Positions 43,246 to 51,888 of a DNA stretch of 56,426 bases are shown piece by piece. Under the pieces are notes generated by a model. It did no database searches. It saw nothing but the letters and a program-made list of their open reading frames with translations, and was not told where the DNA came from. Position 1 is the stretch's first letter; the number at the start of each line of letters is the position of its first letter. This DNA comes from Alphaproteobacteria bacterium (GTDB lineage Bacteria; Pseudomonadota; Alphaproteobacteria; Rhizobiales; Amorphaceae): assembly GCA_030431335.1 (NCBI GenBank), contig JAUIJH010000014.1, positions 1-56,426 of the forward strand. Direction: 5' to 3'. The translations under genes were made by a program, and so were the position numbers.

Positions 43246-43267
43246 TATAATTTGACTCTCACAGTCA
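43246..43267 (+). promoter_or_regulatory. Possible -10 element and iron-responsive site before the hemophore genes
   Basis: TATAAT at 43246-43251 lies in an AT-rich stretch about 100 bp before the first hemophore gene. Immediately after it, TGA-N9-TCA (43253-43267) matches the simple consensus of the rhizobial iron-responsive operator bound by RirA. The position would suit a repressor, but the consensus is short and may occur by chance. No good -35 hexamer is seen. Confidence 0.35.
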
Positions 43268-43353
43268 TGTATAGCATGAGCCGAGTTACCAACGCCCGAT
43301 GCTCGCCTTCCCTCCATGGGATTTGGCTGCAAATATTGAACTGGTAGAGATCC

Positions 43354-44439
43354 ATGATCACGATTGATGCAAGCACGCTGACGGAACGCTTCAATTACAC
43401 GACGTTCTTCGACCAATATTATGATGGCCTGCCGCTTGGGTCATCCACCTACCATGGCGGCGAACCGGATGCGGCGTTCGGCGGGGAGTACTATGTCAGC
43501 GGGCCGCAGGTGTCGTTCGCCTATGGCGAGGACAGCGACGCGATGGTGCTGCTGGTGGGCGAAGAGATCGCCTACGACTTCATCCACTACGGCGCGGCCT
43601 ACGGGCACGGCATTTCCGGCGAGATCAACTCGGTCATCTTCGGCACCGCCGACGAGAACACCGTCACCGAGGGCGGGACCGAGAACGGCCTGGTGAGCGG
43701 GCTCAACGGCCTGGTCGTCACCGGCCTGTCGCTCGAAGCGGAACCCGGCTCGGGCAACGTGCCGGAAAACGCGGTCTACAGCTTCTACGACGCCGTCCGC
43801 ACCGGTCTCAACGGCGAGGAGGGCGAGGACCCCATCGGCCACATCTACGACGTGCTGGCGTCCGATTCGCAGGAGTTCCTCGGCTCGGCGCAGAACGACA
43901 AGTTCGTCGCCGGCGACTTCGACGACATGCTCTACGGCTACGGCGGGCGCGACAATCTGGTCGGCGGGCGCGGCAACGACATGCTCGACGGCGGCGCCGG
44001 CCAGGACTCCCTGCGCGGCGGTGCCGGGCAGGACGACCTGATCGGCGGCGACGGCAACGACTGGCTGTTCGGCGGCAACGGGCGCGACCTGCTCAACGGC
44101 GGCGCGGGCGAGGACGTCATCATCGGCGGCAAGGGCGCCGACCGGCTGTTCGGCGGCGAAGGCGCGGACACCTTCGTGTGCGAATACGTCTCCGATTCCA
44201 CCCCCGAGGCCTTCGACCGCATCAAGGACTTCGAGAGCGGCGTCGACACGCTCGACCTCACCGCGCTCGGCCCCCTCACCCTCGTCGATGCGTTCACCGG
44301 CACGGCCGGCGAAGTCCTCATCGACGATGAGGGGCGCCAGAGCGCCGTCGAGGCCGATTTCACCGGCGATGGCGAGGCCGACTTCATGGTCCTGATCCGC
44401 TTCGGCGAGATCGTCGACAGCGACCTCCTGCTGGCCTGA
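43354..44439 (+). CDS. HasA-like hemophore domain with RTX repeats, secreted
   Basis: A 361-residue protein. Residues 1-180 resemble the hemophore HasA: a GGEYYVSGPQ-type segment, VLLVGEEIAYDF, then GEINSVIFG and a later VVTGLSLEAEPGSG. His34, Tyr74 and His85 fall where HasA has its heme ligands His32 and Tyr75 and the supporting His83. Residues about 197-275 are RTX nonapeptide repeats (GGRGNDMLDGGAGQDSL), which bind calcium. The last residues, DSDLLLA, look like a type I secretion signal. There is no N-terminal signal peptide, as expected. The TonB receptor gene follows. Heme binding is inferred. Confidence 0.85.
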   Translation: MITIDASTLTERFNYTTFFDQYYDGLPLGSSTYHGGEPDAAFGGEYYVSGPQVSFAYGEDSDAMVLLVGEEIAYDFIHYGAAYGHGISGEINSVIFGTADENTVTEGGTENGLVSGLNGLVVTGLSLEAEPGSGNVPENAVYSFYDAVRTGLNGEEGEDPIGHIYDVLASDSQEFLGSAQNDKFVAGDFDDMLYGYGGRDNLVGGRGNDMLDGGAGQDSLRGGAGQDDLIGGDGNDWLFGGNGRDLLNGGAGEDVIIGGKGADRLFGGEGADTFVCEYVSDSTPEAFDRIKDFESGVDTLDLTALGPLTLVDAFTGTAGEVLIDDEGRQSAVEADFTGDGEADFMVLIRFGEIVDSDLLLA

Positions 44440-44491
44440 TCGCAAGGCCGATGACGCCGACGGGCCGCCGCCACCCGGCCCCTTCCGCCAA

Positions 44492-44520
44492 GCCTGCCCC
44501 CGCCCGGCGCGGAGGCAGGC
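44492..44520 (+). other. Stem-loop between the hemophore and receptor genes
   Basis: GCCTGCCCCCGC pairs with GCGGAGGCAGGC (one mismatch) around the loop CCGGC. No T tract follows, so it is more likely a processing or attenuation hairpin that sets receptor level below hemophore level than a full terminator. Confidence 0.4.
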
Positions 44521-44551
44521 GCCTGTATTCAGTTGCGAGGGTTTCCGCTCG

Positions 44552-46648
44552 ATGATCACGCGCTCCGCCATCGCCCTTGCCCTCGCGGCGGCCGCCGGCC
44601 CCGCCGTCGCGCAGGTGATCGACCTCGACGAGGTTGTGGTGTCGCGCGCCGCGGAGGATGCCGGCGCGCCGCAGGACGGCAGCGCGTCCGCCCCCGCCGC
44701 CGCGCCCGGCAGCACCAGCGTGGCCGGCGGGCAGAGCGGCGCGGTGGAGGCGGCCCTGCGCGCCCCCGCGCCCGTGTCCGTGGTGACGCGCGAGGAGATC
44801 GCACGCGCCGGCCAGGGCAATATTTCCGACGCCCTGCAAGGCATTCCCGGCGTGATCGTGCCCACCAGCGCCGACGATCCCGCCCTCGCCATCAACATCC
44901 GCGGCCTGCAGGATTTCGACCGCGTGATCGTCAGCGTCGACGGCGCCCGGCAGAATTTTTCGCGCAGCGGCCACGCCGGCGCCAGCTCCTTCTACGTCGA
45001 CGGCGACATGATCAAGCAGATCAACGTCACGCGCGGCCCCTCCAGCGTGGTGGGTGGCGGCGCGGTCGGCGGCACGGTGGAGTTCGTCACCATCGACGCC
45101 GACGACGTGCTCCGAGGCGACGAGACGGTGGCCGGCCGCGCCAAGGTCAGCGGTATCACCAATGGCGCGGGCGCCGCCGTCCATGGCGAGGTGGCCACCC
45201 GCATCAGCGAGGCGTTCGACGTGCTGGTCGCCGCCACCGTGGAGAGCACGGGCGACTATCGCGACGGCGGCGACCAGCGCATCCTCAGCGCCGCGATGCT
45301 GCACTCGGGCCTGCTCAAGGTGCGCGCGCGCATTGCCGAGGGGCATGAGACCACGCTGTCGGCACTGCGCGTCGCCAACGATTTCGACAGCGGCATCGTC
45401 ACCCTGCGCCAGACCGATTCGGTGGCCGACACGGTGTCGCTCAAGCACACCTATTCGGGCGTCAATCCGCTGATCGACGTGACGGCGCGGGCCTATTACA
45501 CCGCGACGTCGCTGCACCAGAAGGACATCCTCACCGAGGGGTTCGGCTACCGCCGCAGCTACGATGTCGCCACCATCGGCGGCGAACTCTACAACGTCGC
45601 CACCTTCGATGCGCTCGGCCTCGCCAACACCACCACCGTGGGCGGCGACGTCTTCCGCGACCGGGTTAAGACGATGGACGAGGCGGGCTTTATCTCCGAC
45701 ACCACCCCGCCCGGCAACCGCGAGGTCTACGGCGCCTACGTCCAGCACAGCCTCCAGCGCGGCTGGTTCGAGGTGATCGGCGCGCTGCGCTTCGACGCCT
45801 ACCACCTCAACGGCGAGGTGGCGGCGACCGGCGAACAGGTGGACAAGAACGGCAGCGCGCTGACGCCCAAGATCACCGCCGCCGTGACCCCCTTGGAGGG
45901 CCTCACCGTCTACGCCTCCTATTCGGAGGCCTACCGCCCGCCCTCGCTCACCGAAACGCTGATCCAGGGCACCCACCCGCCGCCCGCGACGTTCCCGTTC
46001 ATCCCCAATCCGAACCTCGACCCGGAAACGGCCCACAACGTGGAGGCGGGCATCAATTTCGCCTTCGACGACCTCGCGTTCGCCGACGATCGGCTACGGC
46101 TGAAGGCGTCGGCGTTCCACAACCGGGTGTCGGACTACATCGACCTCAACTGCTTCAACTTCCCGCTGCCGGGCGGTTGTACCTACGTCAACATCGACGA
46201 GGCGGTGCTGCGGGGCGTCGAGCTCCAGGCCAGCTACGACATGGGCCGCTTCTACGGCATCGTGACCGGCACCTATATCGAGAGCGAGGACAAGGCCGAC
46301 GGCGACCCGCTCACCAACGTGCCGCCTTCGCGCGTGTCGGCGACGCTGGGGATGCGCGCCTTCGCCGGAAGCCTCGACATGGGCGCGACCGTGCACCTCG
46401 TCGACGATGCGCCCGACTCGGACTTCTTCGGCCTCGTCGGCTCCGGCTACGGCCTCCTGGACGCCTACGCATCCTACAGCTTCGACGAGGACACCTCCTT
46501 GTCGCTCACCCTCAACAATATCTTCGACCGTGAGTACACCCAGTATCTGGATCTCCAGCCCAGCCCGGGATTTTCCGCCCGGCTGACGTTCGAGCGCCGA
46601 TTTGGGGCGCGGCCGTCGTCAGGTTTCTTCGAAAGGGCTGCACTATGA
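44552..46648 (+). CDS. TonB-dependent heme/hemoglobin-type outer membrane receptor
   Basis: A 698-residue outer-membrane receptor. A signal peptide ends near GPAVAQ, then the TonB box VIDLDEVVV, a plug domain (ISDALQGIPGV, INIRGLQDFDRVIVSVDGARQ) and a 22-strand-type barrel ending in an aromatic-rich C terminus. The heme-receptor signature is present: YSEAYRPPSLTE followed by IPNPNLDPETAHNVEAG, corresponding to the FRAP and NPNL boxes. It lies between two HasA-like hemophore genes and overlaps the second by 4 bp, so it is the likely docking receptor. Heme or heme-protein specificity is inferred. Confidence 0.92.
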   Translation: MITRSAIALALAAAAGPAVAQVIDLDEVVVSRAAEDAGAPQDGSASAPAAAPGSTSVAGGQSGAVEAALRAPAPVSVVTREEIARAGQGNISDALQGIPGVIVPTSADDPALAINIRGLQDFDRVIVSVDGARQNFSRSGHAGASSFYVDGDMIKQINVTRGPSSVVGGGAVGGTVEFVTIDADDVLRGDETVAGRAKVSGITNGAGAAVHGEVATRISEAFDVLVAATVESTGDYRDGGDQRILSAAMLHSGLLKVRARIAEGHETTLSALRVANDFDSGIVTLRQTDSVADTVSLKHTYSGVNPLIDVTARAYYTATSLHQKDILTEGFGYRRSYDVATIGGELYNVATFDALGLANTTTVGGDVFRDRVKTMDEAGFISDTTPPGNREVYGAYVQHSLQRGWFEVIGALRFDAYHLNGEVAATGEQVDKNGSALTPKITAAVTPLEGLTVYASYSEAYRPPSLTETLIQGTHPPPATFPFIPNPNLDPETAHNVEAGINFAFDDLAFADDRLRLKASAFHNRVSDYIDLNCFNFPLPGGCTYVNIDEAVLRGVELQASYDMGRFYGIVTGTYIESEDKADGDPLTNVPPSRVSATLGMRAFAGSLDMGATVHLVDDAPDSDFFGLVGSGYGLLDAYASYSFDEDTSLSLTLNNIFDREYTQYLDLQPSPGFSARLTFERRFGARPSSGFFERAAL

Positions 46649-48213
46649 TCCGCGTTGTTCTGAACCCGCAGGGCGATGAGGGCGTCGACTACAACAAGAC
46701 ACTCGACGAATACGTCAATCAGTTCGTCTCGAGCGGCTTTCCCTACATGGAGACGGATGACCAGATCATCATCGTCGGCGAGGCGGACAAGCGTAACACC
46801 GAGATCTTCGTCCTGGACGGGTCGGACCTGTCCTACGACCTCGCGACGCACACCGTCAGTGGCAAACTCGATACCATCACGATCGGCACGCTCGGCGACA
46901 GCTATAACAACGACGGCTCGTTCGACCTGAACGGCAAGGGGCTGATCACCGGCTACAACCCGATCGTCACGTACAAGGATCTCGACATCACCAATCCGGT
47001 GGGCGAGCGCGGCGAGACGCACGAGATCGTGGCCGAGCTGATGTACCTTGGCGGCACCGATTCGCGCGGGGTGCCGACGTTCCTCGCCGCCATCGAAGAC
47101 GGCGGCCAGAACGTCGCCGGCACCCAGTTCGCCGACATCTACGAGGGCACGTCCCTCGCCGACCGCGTCAATGCGGGCGGTGGCAACGACCTCATCAAGG
47201 GTGCGCGCGGCCACGACACGCTGAGCGGCGGCTCCGGCAACGACACGCTGAAGGGCGCCGGCGGCAACGACAGCCTGGCCGGGGGCGCGGGCGCGGACCG
47301 GCTGTACGCCGGCATCGGCAACGACACCGTGGCGGGCGGCGACGGCAACGACAAGCTCCTGGGCGACAACGGCAAGGACGACCTGTCGGGCGGCGCCGGC
47401 AACGACACCATCTACGGCGACGCCGGCAAGGACGTGGCCCGCGGCGGCGCCGGCCACGACGTGCTCTACGGCGGCGACCATGGCGACCGCCTCGAGGGCG
47501 ATGCCGGCAACGACACCCTCAATGGCGACGAGGGCAACGACACGCTCTACGGCGGCGCCGGCAACGATCTGCTGCGCGGCGGCAGCGGCGGCGACGTCAT
47601 GTTCGGCGACGAGGGCCAGGACACCCTCCTCGGCCAGGCCGGCAACGACACCGTGCGCGGCGGCGAGGGCAACGACTGGATCGAGGGCCAGGCGGGTCGC
47701 GACAAGCTGTTCGGCGAGGCGGGCGCCGACACTCTGTCGGGCAATGCCGACCGCGACACATTGGACGGCGGCGCCGGCAGCGACCACCTAGACGGCGGCT
47801 CGGCGAGCGACCTGCTGCTGGGCGGCGAGGGCAACGACACCCTCCTCGGCGACGGCGGCAACGACGAGCTGAGAGGCGGCGCCGGCAACGACCTCCTCGT
47901 CGGCGGCCTCGGACGCGATCTCGTCTACGGCAACGCCGGCGCCGACACCTTCGAGTTCCGTTCGGCCGCCGAGGCGAAGGGCGACAGCATCGCCGACTTC
48001 ACCAGCGCCGACGTGATCTCGCTGGCCAAGATGGGCGTCGATTTCGACTTCATCGGCGACGCCCGCTTCACCGGCACCGCCGGCGAGTTGCACACCATCC
48101 AGCGGGGCGCCAATACGGTCGTCGCGGCCGACATCGACGGCGACGGCAATGCCGATTTCAGCTTCAAGGTGCTGGGTGTGACCGACCTCACCGAGTCCGA
48201 TTTCCTGCTCTAG
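46645..48213 (+). CDS. HasA-like hemophore domain with long RTX repeat tail, secreted
   Basis: A 522-residue protein whose ATG overlaps the receptor stop (ATGA). Residues 1-165 resemble HasA in the DLSYDLATHTVSGKLDTITIG segment, matching the HasA strand with Tyr75 and His83 (here Tyr64 and His69), and in ETHEIVAELMYLGG. No histidine lies where HasA has His32. Residues about 178-430 are roughly 25 RTX nonapeptides (GGNGNDxL-type). The C terminus ends ESDFLL, a type I secretion signal pattern. Compared with the first hemophore it has a much longer calcium-binding tail, which may attach it to the cell surface or help folding after export (inference). Confidence 0.83.
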   Translation: MIRVVLNPQGDEGVDYNKTLDEYVNQFVSSGFPYMETDDQIIIVGEADKRNTEIFVLDGSDLSYDLATHTVSGKLDTITIGTLGDSYNNDGSFDLNGKGLITGYNPIVTYKDLDITNPVGERGETHEIVAELMYLGGTDSRGVPTFLAAIEDGGQNVAGTQFADIYEGTSLADRVNAGGGNDLIKGARGHDTLSGGSGNDTLKGAGGNDSLAGGAGADRLYAGIGNDTVAGGDGNDKLLGDNGKDDLSGGAGNDTIYGDAGKDVARGGAGHDVLYGGDHGDRLEGDAGNDTLNGDEGNDTLYGGAGNDLLRGGSGGDVMFGDEGQDTLLGQAGNDTVRGGEGNDWIEGQAGRDKLFGEAGADTLSGNADRDTLDGGAGSDHLDGGSASDLLLGGEGNDTLLGDGGNDELRGGAGNDLLVGGLGRDLVYGNAGADTFEFRSAAEAKGDSIADFTSADVISLAKMGVDFDFIGDARFTGTAGELHTIQRGANTVVAADIDGDGNADFSFKVLGVTDLTESDFLL

Positions 48214-48371
48214 CGCCCCCTCCATGACCGGGGTGGCGACGGGAACGAAAGCCGCCGCCCCGGCGTCGATGCACCTCTCCCCCTCGACCGGCCTTTCTCC
48301 TATGATCGCGCCGGGAACGCGCCTGATAACGGTGCATTGAAGCCCAATGTGTTGAGGCGGGAGAGATCGGG

Positions 48372-49793
48372 ATGTCATTTCGGCTGAAGGAAGGCGACGG
48401 CACGATCGCGGCCGGGGTCCGCCGCATCGCGCGGGCGCAGATCGAGGCGGCCATCGCGGAAGTCGACGATGGCGCGCTCGATCGGGCCCACGTCGTCCAC
48501 CAGGTCCGCAAGCGCTGCAAGAAGATCCGCAGCCTGTTGCGCCTGGTGCGCCCCAAGCTGGGCGTCTACCGCCAGGAGAACAAGCGCTTCCGCGATGCGG
48601 CACGGCTTTTGTCCACGGCGCGGGACGCGGAAATTCTGGTGGCGACCTACGATCAGCTCGCCCAGCATTTCGGGCGCCGGTTCGACGCGGACGCCTTCGC
48701 GCCCGTGCGCGCCCGCCTGGTTGCCGCGCGCAACGGCGCCGCCGACGCCGGCGGGGACGTGAACGACGCGCTCGCCGGCTTCCGCGCCGCGATGGCGCAG
48801 GCGCTGGACGCCACCGACGCGTGGAAGATTTCCGGCAACGGCGGCGATGCGATGCGCGCCGGGCTCGAAGCCTCCTTCGAGGATGGCCGCAAGGCGCTGA
48901 AGGCGGCCCACCGCAAGCCCGACATCGACAACATGCACACACTGCGCAAGCGGGTGAAGGACGCCTGGTACCAGACGCGCCTGCTGCGCGATATCTGGCC
49001 CGGGCCGATGCGCGCGCGGGCCGAGGCCCTCGGCACGCTCGCCGACCTGTTGGGCGAGGAGCACGATCTGGCCGTGTTCGCGGAGCGGATCGATGCGCTG
49101 ATCGAGGACGGGATCGACAGCGAGGTGGGCACGCCGCTGCGCGTGCTGGCCACCGAGCGGCGGCGCCAGTTGCAGGGCACGGCCCTTGCCCTTGCCGATC
49201 GCGTGTACGCCGGCCGTGCCGACGCCGAGGCTCGCCGCATGGTCGATCTTTGGAAGGCGTGGCGCCGGGCGCCGGATGTCGTGGCCCCCGCGGCCGACGA
49301 GGAGGCCGCCGCCGATGCGCCGCCCGCCCCGCCAAAACACACCGAGATCGAGCGCAAGTTCGTGGTCCGGGGCGACGACTGGCGCGAGGCGGTGGAGCGG
49401 ACCAGCGAAATCCGCCAGGGCTACCTGTGCAACACCCACCAGGTTTCGCTGCGGGTGCGCATCGTCGACGGCCGCAAGGCGACGATGACCGCCAAGAGCG
49501 CGCAGCCCACGCTGACGCGCACGGAGATCGAGTTTCCGGTGCCGCGCGACGCGGCCGAGGCGCTTCTCGTGCTGGTGGAGGGCCACGTGGCGCGCAAGCA
49601 TCGCCACACCCTCTCGCTCGGCCAGCAGACCATCGTGATCGACGAATATCTCGGGCCGGACAGCGGCATCGTGGTCGCCGAAATCGAGATGGCCGATGCG
49701 GCGACGGCCCCGCCTTCGGCCCGCTGGCTCGGCCAGGAGGTCACCGGCGACGCGCGCTACTACGCCGCCAACATCGCCGCCGCGCGCCGGTAG
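48372..49793 (+). CDS. CHAD-CYTH domain protein
   Basis: A 473-residue soluble protein. Residues about 1-300 are a helical CHAD domain with conserved basic histidine motifs (HVVHQVRKRCKKIRSLLRLV, NMHTLRKRVKDAWYQTRLLR) that bind inorganic polyphosphate. After an acidic linker, a CYTH (triphosphate tunnel) domain starts with the signature EIERKF near residue 326 and continues with alternating charged strands. CYTH enzymes hydrolyse triphosphate or polyphosphate-type substrates using divalent metal. In most CYTH/CHAD fusions the CYTH domain comes first; here the order is reversed. A ribosome binding site (GGGAGAG) precedes the ATG. It converges with the TPR gene. Confidence 0.92.
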   Translation: MSFRLKEGDGTIAAGVRRIARAQIEAAIAEVDDGALDRAHVVHQVRKRCKKIRSLLRLVRPKLGVYRQENKRFRDAARLLSTARDAEILVATYDQLAQHFGRRFDADAFAPVRARLVAARNGAADAGGDVNDALAGFRAAMAQALDATDAWKISGNGGDAMRAGLEASFEDGRKALKAAHRKPDIDNMHTLRKRVKDAWYQTRLLRDIWPGPMRARAEALGTLADLLGEEHDLAVFAERIDALIEDGIDSEVGTPLRVLATERRRQLQGTALALADRVYAGRADAEARRMVDLWKAWRRAPDVVAPAADEEAAADAPPAPPKHTEIERKFVVRGDDWREAVERTSEIRQGYLCNTHQVSLRVRIVDGRKATMTAKSAQPTLTRTEIEFPVPRDAAEALLVLVEGHVARKHRHTLSLGQQTIVIDEYLGPDSGIVVAEIEMADAATAPPSARWLGQEVTGDARYYAANIAAARR

Positions 49794-49820
49794 CGCGGCT
49801 GGCGCGTTTTCCAGCCGCGC
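49793..49820. terminator. Stem-loop between convergent genes
   Basis: GCGCGGCTGG and CCAGCCGCGC form a 10-bp perfect stem around CGCGTTTT, overlapping the stop of the CHAD-CYTH gene. With no T tract after it on the plus strand, it may act in both directions or only weakly. Confidence 0.5.
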
Positions 49821-49865
49821 CGATCAGCTCGGCGTCGCGGACACGGGCAAAACAGGGGCGTTGCC

Positions 49866-50954
49866 CTAGCGGGCGGCGCTCTGGCGCGACACGTAGGCGA
49901 GGCCGCGCGCGGCCTGGCGCGCCCATTCGGACTCGCTGTCGATCTCCAGATAGCGCGTCCACCAGCGGGCGGCGCCGGCGAGATCGCCCGCATCGAAGGC
50001 GAGCGTTGCGAGGTTGAACACCGCGTCGCCATAGTGCGGATCGCGGGCGACGGCCTCCTCCAGGTAACGCTGGGCCGCATCGACGCGCCCGCCCGCGCGG
50101 GCGAGCGCGGCGAGGTTGAACCAGGCCTCCACGAAGGCCGGATCGTGGCGCAGCGCGCGCAGATATTCGACCTCCGCCTCGGTGGGGCGGCCGGCCTCGC
50201 GCAGCGCATTGCCGCGGTTGAAGGCGGCCGTCGCGTCGGTGGGGTCGTGCACGAGGCAGCGGGCGTAGTAGGCGGCCGCTTCGGCGAACTGGCCCTCTTC
50301 CTCGGCCGATTGCGCGGCGAGGAAGAGTTCGTCCGGCTCCTCCTCCCCCGCGTCGAGGCCGAGGAGGAGTTGGCCGGACAGCTCGCTGACGCGCTCGCCG
50401 TGGCGTGCGTAGAGGCGCCGGTCGTCGCCGAATTGCAGCGACTGGGCCGTCAGCGAGACGGCCGGCCCGGACCGATGCACGGAGCGCGCGATGGCCGCCC
50501 ACGACGCGCCCGAACCGATCAGGCCGGCATATTTGCGCGCCAGGATGACGTCGCGCAGCTGGAACGGCTCGCAAAAGTGCTCGAACGCGTCGAACAGGAC
50601 GAGATTGTCGAAGGCGCGGCTGCCGAGGCCGGACTGGATGATCACGCCGCCGCGCACGAGCCCGGCCGCGCCCGGCGCCGCCTCCGCTGCCGGCCGCAAT
50701 CCGAGCGCGCACAGGAAATGGTTTTCGCTGACGAGCGTGCGCCCCTTGCCGTGGGCCTGGTCGATGCGCGCGTTGAGCGCCTCGTCGCCGAGCCGCGCCA
50801 GCAGGGAGCGGCCGAACACCACGTGCGTCGTCTGCCGCGTGAGGCCGCGCTGCAACCGCCCGCCGGCCGCCTCCACCGCGCGCGCGAGCAGCCGGCGCGG
50901 ATAGGCGCCGATCGCTCCCACGAGCCCAAACGTTGCGCCGTCCAGTGAAATCAC
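49866..50954 (-). CDS. BRCT and TPR domain protein in the end-joining operon
   Basis: A 362-residue soluble protein. Residues 1-75 resemble a BRCT domain (FGLVGAIGAYPRRLLARAVE, then GGRLQRGLTRQTTHVVFG). Residues about 115-160 (FQLRDVILARKYAGLIGSG) are like a MerR-type helix-turn-helix region. Residues about 200-350 are TPR repeats (AFNRGNALREAGRPTEAEVE and AWFNLAALARAGGRVDAAQR). BRCT domains usually bind phosphopeptides or DNA ends in repair. The gene starts with GTG overlapping the ku stop (GTGA), so its product is made with Ku. A role in end joining is inferred from this context. Confidence 0.85.
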   Translation of the reverse strand: MISLDGATFGLVGAIGAYPRRLLARAVEAAGGRLQRGLTRQTTHVVFGRSLLARLGDEALNARIDQAHGKGRTLVSENHFLCALGLRPAAEAAPGAAGLVRGGVIIQSGLGSRAFDNLVLFDAFEHFCEPFQLRDVILARKYAGLIGSGASWAAIARSVHRSGPAVSLTAQSLQFGDDRRLYARHGERVSELSGQLLLGLDAGEEEPDELFLAAQSAEEEGQFAEAAAYYARCLVHDPTDATAAFNRGNALREAGRPTEAEVEYLRALRHDPAFVEAWFNLAALARAGGRVDAAQRYLEEAVARDPHYGDAVFNLATLAFDAGDLAGAARWWTRYLEIDSESEWARQAARGLAYVSRQSAAR

Positions 50955-51856
50955 GCGCTCTTCTTGGTGGCCGTGCGGCGGCGTGTGCCGCCCGATTCGG
51001 CAGCGGGTTTCGCCGCCGCGCTCTTGGTCGTCTTCTTGCCCGCCGAAGCGGTGCGCTTGCGGGTCTGGCTTTGGGCCGGCGGCTTCGATTGCGACAGGCT
51101 CTGCTTGAGCGCATCCATCAGGTTGATGACGTTGCCGCGGCTCGGCTCGGCGGCGATCACCGGTTTCTCGCCCGCGATCTTCGTCTTGATCATCTCCATC
51201 AGCGCCGTCTCGTAGCGGTCCTCGTAGGCGGAGGGGTCGAAGGCGGTGGTCTTCTGGTCGATGAGCTGCTCGGCGAGTTGCAGCATTTCCTTGTCCGGCT
51301 CGCCCTTGGGGATCCCCTCGAAATAGGCGGTGGTGGAGCGCACCTCGGACGGGTTGCGCAGCGTCGACACGAACATGCCGTTGTCGCGCGGCGAGATGGC
51401 GACGATCCGCTCGCGGCTCGACATGACGAGCCGCGCGATGGCGAGCTTGCCCTTGTCGCGCATCGCCTCGCGCAGCACAATGAAGGTCTCTTCCGCCATC
51501 TTGCCGTCGGGCGCCAGATAATAGGGACTGTCCTGATAGATGACGTCCACCTCGTCCGCCGAGACGAAGGCTTCGATGTTCATCGTGTGGTTGGATTCGA
51601 TGCGCACCGCGTCGAAATCCTCGTCGTCGAGGATGACGTACTTGTTGTCCTCGTACTCGTACCCCTTCACGAGGTCGGACCGCTCGACGAGGCCGAGTTC
51701 CGGATCCACCGGCTTCAGGTTGATGCGGTTGTGCGTATCCTTGTGAAGCTGGTTGAAGGAGATGCGATTGGAGGCCGTCGTCGCCGGATAAAGGCGCACG
51801 GGACAGCTCACCAGGCTCAGTTTCAGATGGCCCTTCCAACTCGCTCGGGGTGCCAT
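50951..51856 (-). CDS. ku: Non-homologous end joining protein Ku
   Basis: A 301-residue Ku protein. The core domain shows WKGHLKLSLVSCPVRLYPA, ISFNQLHKDTHNRI, VKGYEYEDNKYVILDDEDF and IYQDSPYYLAPDG, all typical of bacterial Ku. The homodimer forms a ring that threads onto DNA ends and recruits LigD. The C-terminal 45 residues are Lys-, Arg- and Ala-rich (KRTASAGKKTTKSAAA), the basic tail that helps DNA binding in many bacterial Ku proteins. The start ATG at 51856 lies 32 bp after the ligD stop. It is followed by the overlapping BRCT/TPR gene. Confidence 0.96.
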   Translation of the reverse strand: MAPRASWKGHLKLSLVSCPVRLYPATTASNRISFNQLHKDTHNRINLKPVDPELGLVERSDLVKGYEYEDNKYVILDDEDFDAVRIESNHTMNIEAFVSADEVDVIYQDSPYYLAPDGKMAEETFIVLREAMRDKGKLAIARLVMSSRERIVAISPRDNGMFVSTLRNPSEVRSTTAYFEGIPKGEPDKEMLQLAEQLIDQKTTAFDPSAYEDRYETALMEMIKTKIAGEKPVIAAEPSRGNVINLMDALKQSLSQSKPPAQSQTRKRTASAGKKTTKSAAAKPAAESGGTRRRTATKKSA

Positions 51857-51888
51857 AAAGGGGGTTCTCCTCGCTGCGCTGCCGGCCA

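Noticed and set aside
46474-47787. Long open frame antisense to the RTX repeats, rich in VVA and AAD repeats
   Set aside because: It mirrors the repetitive GC-rich sense gene and has no ribosome binding site; it arises from codon bias.
47170-47950. Regular short DNA repeats that look like a repeat array
   Set aside because: They are the coding repeats of RTX nonapeptides in the second hemophore, in frame and degenerate at wobble positions, with no spacers as in CRISPR.
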